From positions 1 through 64,000 of the forward strand of contig JBEKTJ010000027.1 in the NCBI GenBank assembly GCA_049516155.1: a stretch of DNA of 64,000 bases. The letters are read 5' to 3'. The notes under the pieces were generated by a model that searched no databases, was not told the DNA's origin, and saw only the letters and a list, made by a program, of their open reading frames with translations. A program made the position numbers and the translations under genes. Below, one piece after another: positions 10,548 to 20,185 of the stretch. The DNA is from Bog-159 sp049516155 (GTDB lineage Bacteria; Acidobacteriota; Terriglobia; Bryobacterales; Bryobacteraceae). The number at the start of each line of letters is the position of its first letter. The stretch's first letter is position 1.

Positions 10548-10913
10548 ATGGTTCACAGCGAGGGGTTCCTGGCGATTGTCAACGACGCGAAATCGCGCGT
10601 GAAACAGATCGATATCGAGGGCTATGGCAAAATGCAGGCGTCGGGCGATCCGCACGTGCTGATAGATGTGCGCGAGGATAACGAATGGGCCGCCGGGCAC
10701 GCCGCGGGCGCGGTGCACCTGGGGAAAGGAATCATCGAGCGCGACATCGAGACCCAGGTACCGGACAAGCACGCGCGCCTGGTGCTCTACTGCGGCGGCG
10801 GATACCGCTCCGCGCTGGCCGCCGACAACCTGCGAAAGATGGGCTACACCGATGCCATTTCGCTCGATGGCGGATGGAAAGCGTGGCAGCAAGCCGGCCT
10901 GCCTGTGGCGTAG
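10548..10913 (+). CDS. Single-domain rhodanese-like sulfurtransferase
   Basis: A 121-residue single rhodanese domain. The active-site loop has the nucleophile Cys82 in LYCGGGYRSALAA; the CH2A and CH2B motifs (LIDVREDNEWAAGH) are intact, so it is probably catalytically active in sulfur transfer or thiol chemistry. It follows murA by 2 bp with AGGAGG (10531-10536) upstream of the ATG, and so is co-expressed with the cell-wall genes. The true acceptor is unknown. Confidence 0.9.
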   Translation: MVHSEGFLAIVNDAKSRVKQIDIEGYGKMQASGDPHVLIDVREDNEWAAGHAAGAVHLGKGIIERDIETQVPDKHARLVLYCGGGYRSALAADNLRKMGYTDAISLDGGWKAWQQAGLPVA

Positions 10914-10986
10914 TTCGATTCTCTTGGGGCCGCCGAAACGTTAATTGTTTGTACCTTGGTCCGGGAGTGATAACGTCTTCCTGCTT

Positions 10987-13209
10987 ATGCGTAGCTATGC
11001 CCTTGTGCCAGCGTTGCTGATCTGCGAATTGGCTTTCTGCCAAGCCCCGGAGGCCGTTATCCGCAGTTCCGTACGTGAAGTGCTGCTGGACGTCGTAGTG
11101 CGCGATGCGCATGGCCGCCTCATCAACGACTTGAAACCCGGCGAGATCGCCGTGTACGAAGACGGCGTCCGTCAGGACGTTCGGTCGTTCCGGCTGGTGG
11201 CGGGTAGCGAAGTCCGCGTCGAAGACGAGAAACAAGCAGCCGAGGCCCAGGCCGCCGGAAGCCAGGCAGTCGCGCCGGACACCGCGCACCCGCCGGTGAA
11301 TCCTTTGCGCACGGTGAATGTGGTCTGCCTCATCTTGAACGATCTCAACCCGGAGACACGTGGCTTCGCGTTCGAATCGGCGCGCAAGTTTGTGATTCAC
11401 GAATTGCGCCCCAATACCTTCATTGGCGTGTTCAGTCTGGACGCCGGCGGCCTGCGGCCGGTCTTTCCCTTCTCGAACAATCGCGAGCATCTACTCAAGG
11501 CGGTGGAACTGGCTGCCGTCAACCAGCTTCCGGCGGTGAACGTAGGTTCTGCGGCTGTGCTGAGCGGATTAAGCATGCAGGTGACCGGCGCTATTGCGCC
11601 ACCCGGCAGCGGGACGCAAAACGCCGACGGCTCCAGTCCCGTGGATCCGTTGGGCACGCGCGGAGATATGGGTTTCGCGGTGAACGCGGGGCTGCGTGAG
11701 ATCGACGCGCTGATCGGCCTGGTCCAGCAGCTCAGTCCGCTGCCCTTTCAAAAGACGGTGCTGCTTATGGGCACCGGACTGACGCGGCCGCCCGATCAGT
11801 TGGAATATTGGGATTCGCTGATCCATCAAGCCACTAAAGGCGGCGTCACTTTTTATGCGCTGGATGTCTGGGGTTTGGGTATTTGCCAGGATGCGCCCAG
11901 TGGCAGTTGCCTGGCCGCGCAGTCGGCGAGTGCGCCATCGGTCGCGATGATGAATTACGTCTCCGCCCTGAGCCAGCAACAAGGCCCCGCGAGCATTGGA
12001 CAATCCGGGTCAGCCGGTTCGTCCTCGCCCAACGCGGCGCACGGCCCGCCCGCCGTGTCGCCCGCGGCGGTGATGATGGAGCTGGCGCACGAGGACGATT
12101 ATGTGAAATTCACCGTGTCCAGCGCCAACCGCCAGGAAGCCATTCGCGAGTTGGCCGAGCGCACCGGCGGATTCCTGATCGCCAACACCAACAACACGGA
12201 CAAGCTTCTGGCGCATGTGATGGAAGAGGTGGATACGCATTATGAGATCGCGTATCCACCCAAATCGGAGAGCGAAGACGGGCACTTCCGAAAGGTTGAA
12301 GTGAAGCTGGCTCGGACTGGCTTGCGGGTGGAAACCCGTAGCGGTTATTTCGCCGTGCCCGATACAGGTGAACGCCCGGTGACTCCCGAAGAGATGGCCG
12401 GACTGAGAGCGCTCGACACGCAGCCTCGCCCGCACGCCTTCGATTTCCTCTCGCGGGCCTACCGCTTCCGCGAGGCGGGCGGCACGGCCCAGTATGCGAT
12501 CGCCTTCGAGATGCCGATCTCCAATCTGACCGCGGCGCCCGGTCCGTTGGCGAAAACCCACGCGTTACACGCTTCCTTGCTGGCGGTGGTGAAAGACGCG
12601 CAAGGGCAGATCGTGGACCGCGTGAGTAAAGACGTTCCGTCGGTGGTATCCGACGATCGCCTGGGCGCCATCCAAGTAGAGCTGATGACCTACGAGCACG
12701 CCGTGAGCCTGGCGCCGGGCCAGTACACGGTGGAGACAGCGGTGGTGGACCATGAAGGCAACCGCGCCAGCACGGGAATATTGCACATCGACAATCGGGA
12801 GCGGCGGGGAGTGGGACTGAGCGATCTCACGTTAGTGCGGCGGCTGGAGCGGCTGGGGCCGCCACCGGACCCCGCGGATCCTTTCGAATACACGGGGAAG
12901 CGCGTGCTGCCCTTCGTAGCGACCCATTTGTTCTCCGGCGCGATCCCGTTTGTCTATATGGTGATTTATCCGGAGCCGGGCAACGCGGTGGCGCCCGACC
13001 TGAGCGTGCGGCTGCTGAAGAACGGCCGGCTGCTGACCACCATCCATCCCGCACTGCCGCCGGCCGAGGATTCAGGCGCCATCCCAATGGTGATCGAGCC
13101 GACCAGCAAGCCGGGCAACTATGAAGTCCGAGCCACGGTGGCGCAGGGTGGTAGCTCAATCGAACGCAGCCTGTCTTACACCGTCTCTTATACCGTCGCG
13201 GCGAAGTGA
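10987..13209 (+). CDS. Secreted VWFA-related Acidobacterial domain protein
   Basis: A 740-residue exported protein. ATG at 10987 gives a signal peptide (MRSYALVPALLICELAFCQ); an in-frame TTG at 10945 is less likely. After a short beta domain (VLLDVVVRDAHGRLINDLKPGEIAVYEDG), typical of this family, comes a von Willebrand A-like fold (VCLILNDLN, TVLLMGTGLTRP) with an imperfect MIDAS. The C-terminal 300 residues are beta-rich. Such proteins are numerous in Acidobacteriota and of unknown role. A GTGA overlap couples it to the M28 peptidase, so the pair may act together outside the cell. Confidence 0.82.
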   Translation: MRSYALVPALLICELAFCQAPEAVIRSSVREVLLDVVVRDAHGRLINDLKPGEIAVYEDGVRQDVRSFRLVAGSEVRVEDEKQAAEAQAAGSQAVAPDTAHPPVNPLRTVNVVCLILNDLNPETRGFAFESARKFVIHELRPNTFIGVFSLDAGGLRPVFPFSNNREHLLKAVELAAVNQLPAVNVGSAAVLSGLSMQVTGAIAPPGSGTQNADGSSPVDPLGTRGDMGFAVNAGLREIDALIGLVQQLSPLPFQKTVLLMGTGLTRPPDQLEYWDSLIHQATKGGVTFYALDVWGLGICQDAPSGSCLAAQSASAPSVAMMNYVSALSQQQGPASIGQSGSAGSSSPNAAHGPPAVSPAAVMMELAHEDDYVKFTVSSANRQEAIRELAERTGGFLIANTNNTDKLLAHVMEEVDTHYEIAYPPKSESEDGHFRKVEVKLARTGLRVETRSGYFAVPDTGERPVTPEEMAGLRALDTQPRPHAFDFLSRAYRFREAGGTAQYAIAFEMPISNLTAAPGPLAKTHALHASLLAVVKDAQGQIVDRVSKDVPSVVSDDRLGAIQVELMTYEHAVSLAPGQYTVETAVVDHEGNRASTGILHIDNRERRGVGLSDLTLVRRLERLGPPPDPADPFEYTGKRVLPFVATHLFSGAIPFVYMVIYPEPGNAVAPDLSVRLLKNGRLLTTIHPALPPAEDSGAIPMVIEPTSKPGNYEVRATVAQGGSSIERSLSYTVSYTVAAK

Positions 13210-14879
13210 ACCGGCGCCTGCTACACTGGCAGGCAAACATGCTTACATCCGGATTTCGCAAACAATTGTTTTTGCTGATGTTTTTGTTGCCCGCCTGGGG
13301 ACAGCCGAAGCTGGACCTCGGCCTCGTCTCGCGCATCAAGACCGAAGCCTACGATCATTCCAAAGTCATGGATCATCTATCATGGCTGAGCGACGTTTAC
13401 GGGCCGCGGTTGACCGCCTCGCCGGAGTTCTTTCAAGCCGCCGACTGGGCTGCCGGAAGGCTGCGCGAGATTGGTCTCAGCAACGTGCACTTGGAACCGT
13501 GGGGACCGTTCGGCCGCAGTTGGTCGGCGGAGCAGTGGTCGGTTGAGATGATTGAGCCTCGCTACGCGCCGTTGAACGCGACTCCACTTGCCTGGAGCGC
13601 CGGCACCAACGGCCCCCTCGCTGGTGAAACGATCCTTGCGCCGCTGAAACGAACCTACGATCCGAAGAAGGCGCGCGAGGAGTTGGCGGCTTACCGGAAA
13701 GAATGGACCGGCAAACTGCGTGGCAAGTTCGTGATGTTGCGGGACGCCAAGATTCCGGACGAACAAACCAATCCGCAGTTCCACCGCTACACGGATGCCC
13801 AACTGGCGGACATTGCCGCCGCGCCGGAGCATGCCGCGAAGAACTATGCCAAGCTGGCGGACTTGACTTGGCCGGACGACCCGGCGGAACTTGGCAAATT
13901 CTTCCAACGCCTGCCGGAATCCGTGTTCGACGAATTGTTCGATGTAATGATACAGTTGGCGACCGAGCGGAACCGGTTTTTTGTAGACGAGGGCGTATTG
14001 GGCCTGCTGATGCGGGACGACCGTTCGCACGATGGCACAACCAACGCCGAAGCGGCAGGATCGCACAAGAGCGCCGATCCGCTGGCGCCGCCTACATTTA
14101 TCCTTACGGCGGAACAGTACAACCGTATGGCGCGCGTGATGGAGAAGAAGACGCCGGTGCGGGTGCGCGTGTCACTGAAGGTGCGGACCTCCGACGCTGA
14201 CGTCAATTCCGCCAACATCATCGGCGAAATTCCAGGCGGCAGCAAGAAAGACGAGGTGGTGATGATTGGTGCGCACTTCGATTCCTGGCACGCCGGAACG
14301 GGCGCCACAGACAACGGCGCCGGCAGCGCGGTGATGATCGAGGTGATGCGCATTCTGAAGGCGCTCAACGCGAGTTTGGACCGTACGGTGCGGATCGGGT
14401 TGTGGAGCGGCGAAGAGGAAGGGTTGTACGGATCGGAAGCGTATGTGAAGCAGCATTTCGGCGACGCCAAAACCATGAAGCTTCTGCCCGATCACGCCAA
14501 GCTCTCCGGCTATTTCAATCTGGATAATGGCAGCGGCAAGATTCGCGGCGTGTATTTGCAGGGGAACGATGCGATGCGTCCGCTGTTTGAAGCGTGGCTC
14601 GCGCCGTTCCGCGATGAGGGCGCCACGACCATCACCATCAAGGACACTGGCGGTACGGACCATCTGTCATTCGATGCTGTGGGTCTGCCGGGATTCCAGT
14701 TCATTCAAGACCCGCTGGATTACGGCACGGTGACGCACCATTCCAGCATGGACACTTACGATCACGCGGTGCCGTCCGATCTGATGGAGGCTTCGGCGGT
14801 GATCGCGGCGGTGGTTTACCAGGCAGCCAATAGTGAGCAGATGCTGCCGCGCAAAGAATTGCCTAAGGTCGCCCCTTGA
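13206..14879 (+). CDS. Secreted M28-family zinc aminopeptidase
   Basis: A 557-residue extracytoplasmic peptidase. Two-zinc site residues are all visible: GAHFDSWHAG (His), TDNGAGSAVMIE (bridging Asp), WSGEEEGLYGS (catalytic Glu and Glu ligand), TGGTDHLSFDAVGLPG (Asp/His) and THHSSMDTYDH (last His). A signal peptide (FLLMFLLPAWG) follows the start. GTG at 13206 overlaps the previous stop (GTGA); ATG at 13239 is an alternative that gives a tighter signal peptide. The N-terminal third and a central PA-like insert (about residues 90-270) match bacterial M28 carboxypeptidase-Q/PSMA-like enzymes. Confidence 0.9.
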   Translation: MNRRLLHWQANMLTSGFRKQLFLLMFLLPAWGQPKLDLGLVSRIKTEAYDHSKVMDHLSWLSDVYGPRLTASPEFFQAADWAAGRLREIGLSNVHLEPWGPFGRSWSAEQWSVEMIEPRYAPLNATPLAWSAGTNGPLAGETILAPLKRTYDPKKAREELAAYRKEWTGKLRGKFVMLRDAKIPDEQTNPQFHRYTDAQLADIAAAPEHAAKNYAKLADLTWPDDPAELGKFFQRLPESVFDELFDVMIQLATERNRFFVDEGVLGLLMRDDRSHDGTTNAEAAGSHKSADPLAPPTFILTAEQYNRMARVMEKKTPVRVRVSLKVRTSDADVNSANIIGEIPGGSKKDEVVMIGAHFDSWHAGTGATDNGAGSAVMIEVMRILKALNASLDRTVRIGLWSGEEEGLYGSEAYVKQHFGDAKTMKLLPDHAKLSGYFNLDNGSGKIRGVYLQGNDAMRPLFEAWLAPFRDEGATTITIKDTGGTDHLSFDAVGLPGFQFIQDPLDYGTVTHHSSMDTYDHAVPSDLMEASAVIAAVVYQAANSEQMLPRKELPKVAP

Positions 14880-14889
14880 CGGTCCCGGC

Positions 14890-17223
14890 TCAGTAGGCCG
14901 TCACTGCGACGCGTTTTCCGGAGTACTGCACAACTTTGTCCGGCTGGGCAGTCTGACCGATTCCCACGCCGTGTCCTTCCCCTACGAAAACCACGCGGAA
15001 CGTGCGTGACTCCAACATGCCCGGGAACTGGCCCTTGCGCTCGCCAATGGTCAGACTGCGCGCGGCTTCGTCCCAATGGATGGGGATGGTGGCGTATACG
15101 CCCTTTTCGTAATCGTAATTATCGTTCTCGTCTTCGTAGAGCGCAAAAGCGCCGTCGGCGCCGCGATAAATGCGCAGCTCGATCGGGTCCGCGGGCTTCT
15201 CGGCCGCATACTCGACATCCGGTCCCATGGGAACTATCGACCCGGCGCGAACGTATAGCGGCAAGCTGTCGAGCGTGGCGGGCGCGTCGATGGATTGCCC
15301 ACCGTCCGCCGCGTGTCCACTCCAAAAGTCGTACCACTTTGTTTTCGGCAGATACAGGTGGCGGGTGGTGGCGCCTGGTTCGGTCACAGGGTTTACCAGG
15401 ATCGCCGGCCCATAAAGGAACTGATCGCCGATGTTTTGGGCGCGGACATCCGCCCGGAAATCCATTACCAGCGGGCGCATCGGTGTGTAACTCTGGCTGG
15501 TGGTCATCCACGCAACTGAATAGATGTATGGCATTAACTCATAGCGCAGGCGGTCGAACTTAGTTAGGATCGACTGGGCTTCCGGTCCGTAGGACCATAG
15601 CTCGTTCTGATTGGTGGTGCGGGTTCCGTGTACGCGGAAGATGGGACAAAACGTGCCGTACTGAAACCAACGCACGAATAGCTCCCGGTAAGCCGGGTCG
15701 TTCGGATTGCCGATGAAGAAGCCGCCGATATCCGTGGTCCAGTAGGGAATGCCGGATAACGAGAAATTTAAGCCGGCGGGTATCTGACGTTTGTATGTCT
15801 CGAAATCCGAGAGTATATCGCCGGACCACGCGGTCACCGAATTCCGTTGCGCGCCCGCGAAGGCCGATCGGGAAAGGATGAATACGCGCTTGCGGTCGCT
15901 GGCCTTGCGCTGGCCGTCATAGACCGCGGCGGTGGTCATCAGCGGGAAGATGTTGGCATAACGCGCGCCGCTGCCGATGGCCAGTTTGTTGTTCAGCATC
16001 AGGTTTTCCTCGCGGCCCTCGGTCTCAGGTTCGGTAGTGTCGAGCCACCAGGCGTCCGCGCCGATTTGGAACAGCGCCTTGTCCATCAGGTTCCAATAAT
16101 AAGCGCGGGCCGCCGGATTTGTGGCGTCGTATACGGCCATGCCCGCGGGATGGTACGCGCGCGCCTTGGTGCGGTCGATGAAGTAGCCGCGCTTGTCCAT
16201 GTCGGCATAGGTGGCTGTGCCGGGATCGAAGTATGGCCACACCGAGATCATCAGATGGAAATTGTTGCGGTGCAGATCGTCGATCATGCCCTTGGCGTCG
16301 GGGTAGTTCTTGTTGAAGACGAACTCGCCTTTGGTAGTCCACCAGAACCAATCCTGCACGATGTTATCGACCGGAATGTGGAGTTCACGGTACTTGTGCG
16401 CTACGTCCAAGATTTCCTGCTGCGACTGATACTTGTTCTTGCATTGCCAGAAACCGTACGCCCACTTGCCGAACATGGGAGCCGCCCCGGTAAGTTCCCG
16501 GTATCCGGCGACGATCTTATCGAAGTCCGGGCCGTAAAGGAAGTAGTAGTCGATGGTATCGGCCACTTCCGAACTGATATACAGCGAATGCACGAAACGA
16601 TTGTTGAAACGGCATCTGGATGCGTTGTTCCAGAACAGGCCATAGCCGTTGCTGGATACCAGCAGAGGCACCGCGATGCTGGTGTTGTCCTGGGATACAT
16701 CCACCGAGTCGCCGCGATAATTCCACACGCCCGCCTGGTGCTGGCCAAGCCCGTAGAGAGCTTCCTCGGAGCCGTATATGGAAATATTGTCTTCCGCATG
16801 ATAGGTTTCTTCGCCGTTAACCCTCGCGGGAGTCATGGTCTTGGGCCCCTCCGTCACGAGCTTCTTTCCCGACAGTTCGCTGTATGCGATGACGCCGTCG
16901 CGGCGAGTGATCGTCACCCTCAATCGCGGAGTGACAAGGACAATTTCGTCGCCGGTAGATTCCAGCTTCCACTGGGCCGCGGGCCAGGCGGTTTTCGTGA
17001 CTACATATTCCATCTGCTTCGGAAACGAGGAGGTCGGCGAATACTGGACGTGGATGATGGAATCGGTCGCAACCTCGATCCGCATGGCACCGGACAGCAT
17101 GGTCAATTCCACACCGTTGGGCTGCTCGCGAACGCCGGTGACGGGGTTAGGCGGAATCCACTGAGCGGGGAGGCTGGCGGCAAGGGCTAGCAGAGCTAGG
17201 GCGGGGAACAGCAGTTTCCGCAT
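14890..17223 (-). CDS. Secreted glycoside hydrolase family 31 (alpha-xylosidase/alpha-glucosidase type)
   Basis: A 777-residue exported glycosidase. The signal peptide (LLFPALALLALAASLPAQ) begins at the ATG at 17223; the frame stays open another 600 bases upstream but there it runs through DUF983 and a pseudogene, so that extension is rejected. GH31 hallmarks: N-terminal beta-sandwich, catalytic barrel with the nucleophile Asp in DAWWLDTTEPE, the acid/base region after IPYWTTDIGGFF, then PRRLVMDF-like and C-terminal DUF5110-type beta domains (DGAFALYEDENDNYDYE). A TACTAT box lies 7 nt before the ATG, hinting at a leaderless mRNA. Alpha-xylosidase is favoured but substrate is uncertain. Confidence 0.9.
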   Translation of the reverse strand: MRKLLFPALALLALAASLPAQWIPPNPVTGVREQPNGVELTMLSGAMRIEVATDSIIHVQYSPTSSFPKQMEYVVTKTAWPAAQWKLESTGDEIVLVTPRLRVTITRRDGVIAYSELSGKKLVTEGPKTMTPARVNGEETYHAEDNISIYGSEEALYGLGQHQAGVWNYRGDSVDVSQDNTSIAVPLLVSSNGYGLFWNNASRCRFNNRFVHSLYISSEVADTIDYYFLYGPDFDKIVAGYRELTGAAPMFGKWAYGFWQCKNKYQSQQEILDVAHKYRELHIPVDNIVQDWFWWTTKGEFVFNKNYPDAKGMIDDLHRNNFHLMISVWPYFDPGTATYADMDKRGYFIDRTKARAYHPAGMAVYDATNPAARAYYWNLMDKALFQIGADAWWLDTTEPETEGREENLMLNNKLAIGSGARYANIFPLMTTAAVYDGQRKASDRKRVFILSRSAFAGAQRNSVTAWSGDILSDFETYKRQIPAGLNFSLSGIPYWTTDIGGFFIGNPNDPAYRELFVRWFQYGTFCPIFRVHGTRTTNQNELWSYGPEAQSILTKFDRLRYELMPYIYSVAWMTTSQSYTPMRPLVMDFRADVRAQNIGDQFLYGPAILVNPVTEPGATTRHLYLPKTKWYDFWSGHAADGGQSIDAPATLDSLPLYVRAGSIVPMGPDVEYAAEKPADPIELRIYRGADGAFALYEDENDNYDYEKGVYATIPIHWDEAARSLTIGERKGQFPGMLESRTFRVVFVGEGHGVGIGQTAQPDKVVQYSGKRVAVTAY

Positions 17224-17243
17224 AAACCGGATAGTATCAGAAG

Positions 17244-17615
17244 GTGGCCACGCGATCGCAGACGGTTTCGGCGACGGAAGGCATCCGGCGGCAGCTTTGC
17301 CCAAGATGCCGGGCAGGTGCGATCTTCCGCGGTCCGGTGTATCGAGGTCCACTGGCGATGCGGGACGATTGTCCGGTTTGCGGGCTGAAATTCGAGCGGG
17401 AGCAAGGCTACTTTCTGGGCGCAATGTATGTGAGCTACGGGTTGTCGATCCCGCCCGTGCTACTGTTGATACTGCTGATTCGGACGCTGAGCGGTTGGCC
17501 GATTGATTGGTCGATCGGGGCGGCGTTTCTAGTGTATCTGCCCTTCGCGCCAGTGGTGGCCCGTGTCGCACGGGTAGTTTGGATGTACGTGGATCAGAGC
17601 TTTGACCCGCGGTAA
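17244..17615 (+). CDS. DUF983 family membrane protein
   Basis: A 123-residue protein with an N-terminal zinc ribbon (CPRC at about 19-22 and CPVCGLKFE about 28 residues later) followed by the signature EQGYFLGAMYVSYG and two transmembrane segments (PPVLLLILLIRTL and AAFLVYLPFAPVVARVARV). This is the DUF983 architecture; function is unknown, although some members sit with cytochrome oxidase genes. GTG start at 17244; the gene is divergent from GH31 with only 20 bp between start codons, so their promoters must overlap. Confidence 0.85.
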   Translation: MATRSQTVSATEGIRRQLCPRCRAGAIFRGPVYRGPLAMRDDCPVCGLKFEREQGYFLGAMYVSYGLSIPPVLLLILLIRTLSGWPIDWSIGAAFLVYLPFAPVVARVARVVWMYVDQSFDPR

Positions 17616-17621
17616 ACCGGC

Positions 17622-17845
17622 GTTCGATGCGCGGAAATGCCGGATTCGCCATGATGTCGTAACCCACCGAATTGAAGGCTTTCACCACCCAGGCGCCGCG
17701 CGGTCCCACCAGCCTTGGCAAATCAGTTGGCGCATCGCGTCCGACGCGGATGGCGCGAGCCGAATATAACGTCATGACCCGCTTGCGCCCACCGGACGCC
17801 GAGCGTGCCTCCGACATTGCCGGAACCAATGATGGGGATCTTCAT
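17622..17845 (-). pseudogene. Remnant of an NADPH-dependent F420 reductase-like (NAD-binding) gene
   Basis: ATG at 17845 overlaps the DinB stop (ATGA). The first frame reads KIPIIGSGNVGGTLGVRW, a dinucleotide-binding motif, to GSRHPRRTRCAN and then a stop at about residue 40. A second frame continues with LPRLVGPRGAWVVKAFNSVG and YDIMANPAF, the later conserved block of F420H2:NADP oxidoreductase-like proteins (usually about 200 residues). The roughly 100 residues between the blocks are missing and the frames differ, so an internal deletion with frameshift has destroyed the gene. Assigned by motif recall. Confidence 0.7.
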
Positions 17846-18360
17846 AACCCCGCTCCTCTGATCTCCCGGATCTGGCCGGCATGCCGCAGCGGATGGACTG
17901 CGATCAATAGCAGAGCCTCATAGCAGTTAATCGTTCCCAGCAGAGGATGTTTCATCGCCATCGAGCGCAGGTCGTCGCCGCAGGTTTCCACCAGCCTGAC
18001 GGTCCGTTCGCGCGCGGCCAGAAAGCTCTCCACCGCTTTTGCCAGCGTAGCGGCGCGCCCTAACGGTCTGCCCTCTTCCGGCGAGATTAGGGGAGTCGTC
18101 CGATTCGCGCCCCGCGCCAGGATTACGGCTTCCCGCTTTGCGTTTACGACGGGCGTGCCCGAATGCTTTGCCTGCGTAATTTGCGTAAGCAGGAAGTCCT
18201 CGGAGACAGCCAGATGTTCCACGCATTCGACGACCGACCAGCGGCCCGGCGCGGGGCTGATGCCCGCCAGGTCTTCGGGAAGTCCCCGCACAGCTTCCAG
18301 CAAGGCATCCCGGCCTGTAGCAAGTTCGCGCAGGATGGCGGCCTTCTCATGCGTCAGCAT
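17842..18360 (-). CDS. DinB-like four-helix-bundle protein
   Basis: A 172-residue cytosolic protein of the DinB/YfiT superfamily. Markers: GRWSVVECVEHLAVSEDFLL (first His) and the C-terminal HPLRHAGQIREIR, which supplies the other two histidines of the metal site. The family includes damage-inducible and thiol-transferase proteins, so no exact role is given. Its stop codon overlaps the start of the broken F420-reductase-like gene, which shows that the two once formed a coupled pair. Confidence 0.85.
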   Translation of the reverse strand: MLTHEKAAILRELATGRDALLEAVRGLPEDLAGISPAPGRWSVVECVEHLAVSEDFLLTQITQAKHSGTPVVNAKREAVILARGANRTTPLISPEEGRPLGRAATLAKAVESFLAARERTVRLVETCGDDLRSMAMKHPLLGTINCYEALLLIAVHPLRHAGQIREIRGAGL

Positions 18361-18475
18361 ATACGCTACGGCTGGTTCGGGAAAGGCCAGAGTGTATATG
18401 TCACAGTTTCTTGTCCGCCAATCGCTGGTGCTTGGGCGCGTGCTCCACCCCTCTGGCGATTCAGGGTATCATACC

Positions 18476-18497
18476 GGCGGCTCCCTAAGAAGCCGCC
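18476..18497 (+). repeat. Intergenic hairpin between convergent/divergent genes
   Basis: GGCGGCT and AGCCGCC form a 7-bp stem with an 8-nt loop, without a T-run. It lies in the 167-bp spacer between DinB and the GloVer-repeat gene, where I see no other gene. It resembles the GC-rich hairpins at 33246-33301 and 61416-61435. Confidence 0.4.
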
Positions 18498-18527
18498 ATG
18501 TGTCGCTCATCGCTCCGATTGCAGGAA

Positions 18528-19964
18528 TCACGGCGTGAACTGAAACACTGTGCCGCATCCGATATTGCCCTGCGCTGGACAACCGGTCCCGCCACCCACC
18601 GATGTAGTGCCGTAGAGTGTGCCATCTGGCCCTAAGATCAGGCCCCATTGCGGCGTGAGTCCGTCAGTGCCGCCTTGAAACGAGTACAGCATGCTCTGCA
18701 CCCAGGCTCCGCCCTTCTCAATCGGAGGGGTCAGTTCGAAGATCGTGCCAGGAAAATAGTAGCCCATCTGGAGATTCGGGTCTCCGCCACCATAGGTCGT
18801 ACCGTAGATGGAGCCATTGCCTCCGACCACAAAACCGCCGTTCGGGTAGGTTCCGCCTGGAATGCCATACAAGTTTCCCGGGTCGAAGCTGGTGAGGATG
18901 GTCTCAGTCCACGCTGCTCCTGAGGTCGTGGGAGGCGTAAGTTCATAAATCGCCCCATAGTTGAACGTGCCGCCTCCGGCTGCGCCGAGCAACGCACCAC
19001 TCGAAAGGAGATTGAGGATTCCGGCCGGATTATAGCCGTCCGTAGCGCCGGGGAAGGCGTACAATACCGTCTCCGTATAAGGATCTCCCGAGGCGGCCGG
19101 CGGTGTAATCTGATAGACCGTGCCGCAGCCGGCCCCACTGTTGCAGCTCGTGCCGCCTCCGGAATTGGTTTCGCCATACAGTATCCCCGACTTGCCGGGT
19201 ATAACACCGTAATACGGAAAAGAGCCGTCACTTCCGCCCTTGAACGAATAGGTGCTGGCGAATTTTTCTTTTGTCGTGGACGTGGCGAGGGTCAGCTTAA
19301 ATACCGTCCCATCGCTTAACGTCCCGCCATCGGATGTCGTCCCGTAAAGGGAGCCGCCGAGCAGGATGAGTCCGCTGCCCGGGTAGGCCCCGTCAGTACA
19401 ATCGGATTGCGCGCAGAAGCTGTACAGGGTACTTTCCTTCCATGCGGCGCCCGAGGTTGCCGGCGGGGTGAGTTGGAACACGACACCGGAGCCACTGCCG
19501 GCGCTTGCGCCCTTTCCCCCGGCTAATGCCGTTCCGTATAGGATGCCGCCTGTCCCCGCAACTAGGCTGTTCGGGAAGGCGCCGTCCGCGCCACCTTTGA
19601 AAGCATATAAGATAGTCTCGGTCCAGGCGCCGCCCGCAGAAACCGGAGGAGTCAGCTCGAATACGATGCCGCAGCCCACTACAGCTCCGTTGGACCAATA
19701 AATAGTGCAGTCGCCGCCACCCCCAACCTGGGTCGTACCATAGAGCACGCCGCCAGATCCGGCCACCAGTCCGGAGATAACATTCTCCCCATCGCTGCCC
19801 CCCTGGAACGCATAGAGCACGGTTTCGCCCGTTTGCGCCGCCATTGGCACGGCGAATAACCCTGTGCCCAGTAAGGCCAGAATGCATCGGCCGGCCATTA
19901 ATCGAATTCGGTCACCGTATTTAGAGTCGCTAAGCGCGCTTCCACTTTTCCGTTCTGTCGTCAT
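18528..19964 (-). CDS. Secreted GloVer tandem-repeat protein
   Basis: A 478-residue exported protein with an internal signal peptide (MAGRCILALLGTGLFAVPMAAQ, starting about residue 23). The mature part has seven tandem repeats of about 55-65 residues, each reading roughly LYAF.GG.DG, then GGVLYGTT..GG, then GTVFELTPP. This is the GloVer-type repeat seen in many Acidobacterial secreted proteins, probably a beta-propeller-like surface module. No catalytic motif is visible. A good Shine-Dalgarno (AGGAAGG) lies about 10 nt upstream of the ATG at 19964. Confidence 0.8.
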   Translation of the reverse strand: MTTERKSGSALSDSKYGDRIRLMAGRCILALLGTGLFAVPMAAQTGETVLYAFQGGSDGENVISGLVAGSGGVLYGTTQVGGGGDCTIYWSNGAVVGCGIVFELTPPVSAGGAWTETILYAFKGGADGAFPNSLVAGTGGILYGTALAGGKGASAGSGSGVVFQLTPPATSGAAWKESTLYSFCAQSDCTDGAYPGSGLILLGGSLYGTTSDGGTLSDGTVFKLTLATSTTKEKFASTYSFKGGSDGSFPYYGVIPGKSGILYGETNSGGGTSCNSGAGCGTVYQITPPAASGDPYTETVLYAFPGATDGYNPAGILNLLSSGALLGAAGGGTFNYGAIYELTPPTTSGAAWTETILTSFDPGNLYGIPGGTYPNGGFVVGGNGSIYGTTYGGGDPNLQMGYYFPGTIFELTPPIEKGGAWVQSMLYSFQGGTDGLTPQWGLILGPDGTLYGTTSVGGGTGCPAQGNIGCGTVFQFTP

Positions 19965-20185
19965 AATCGCTGTAACCTTCCTACGGAAGAATTTTTCAAA
20001 ATCGTGACAATGCTTAAGACCTAGGCATTGCTCGGTTCTGATTCTACGCCAGCGCCTTCCTCTAGAGCAAGACGGACGGAGTCGCCTGGCGGGTCAAGCG
20101 AGCAGGACCGGTACATTAAAATACGGCCTGACGTTTGGGGGGGGGCTAGTACGGGTGACTTGGTGGGCAGGCCCGCCGCGGCGCG
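19965..20185. other. Intergenic region with a nine-G run
   Basis: This 221-bp spacer separates two minus-strand genes and must hold the 5' region of the GloVer gene (Shine-Dalgarno at its left edge). I see no ORF or RNA gene. A run of nine G (20137-20145) is a possible slippage or assembly-error site. Confidence 0.4.

Noticed and set aside
17224..17829. 600-base upstream extension of the GH31 frame
   Set aside because: It runs antisense through DUF983 and into the F420-reductase remnant and gives no signal peptide; the ATG at 17223 does.
20137..20145. Nine-G run as a phase-variation tract
   Set aside because: It lies between genes, not in a coding start or promoter element that I can identify.
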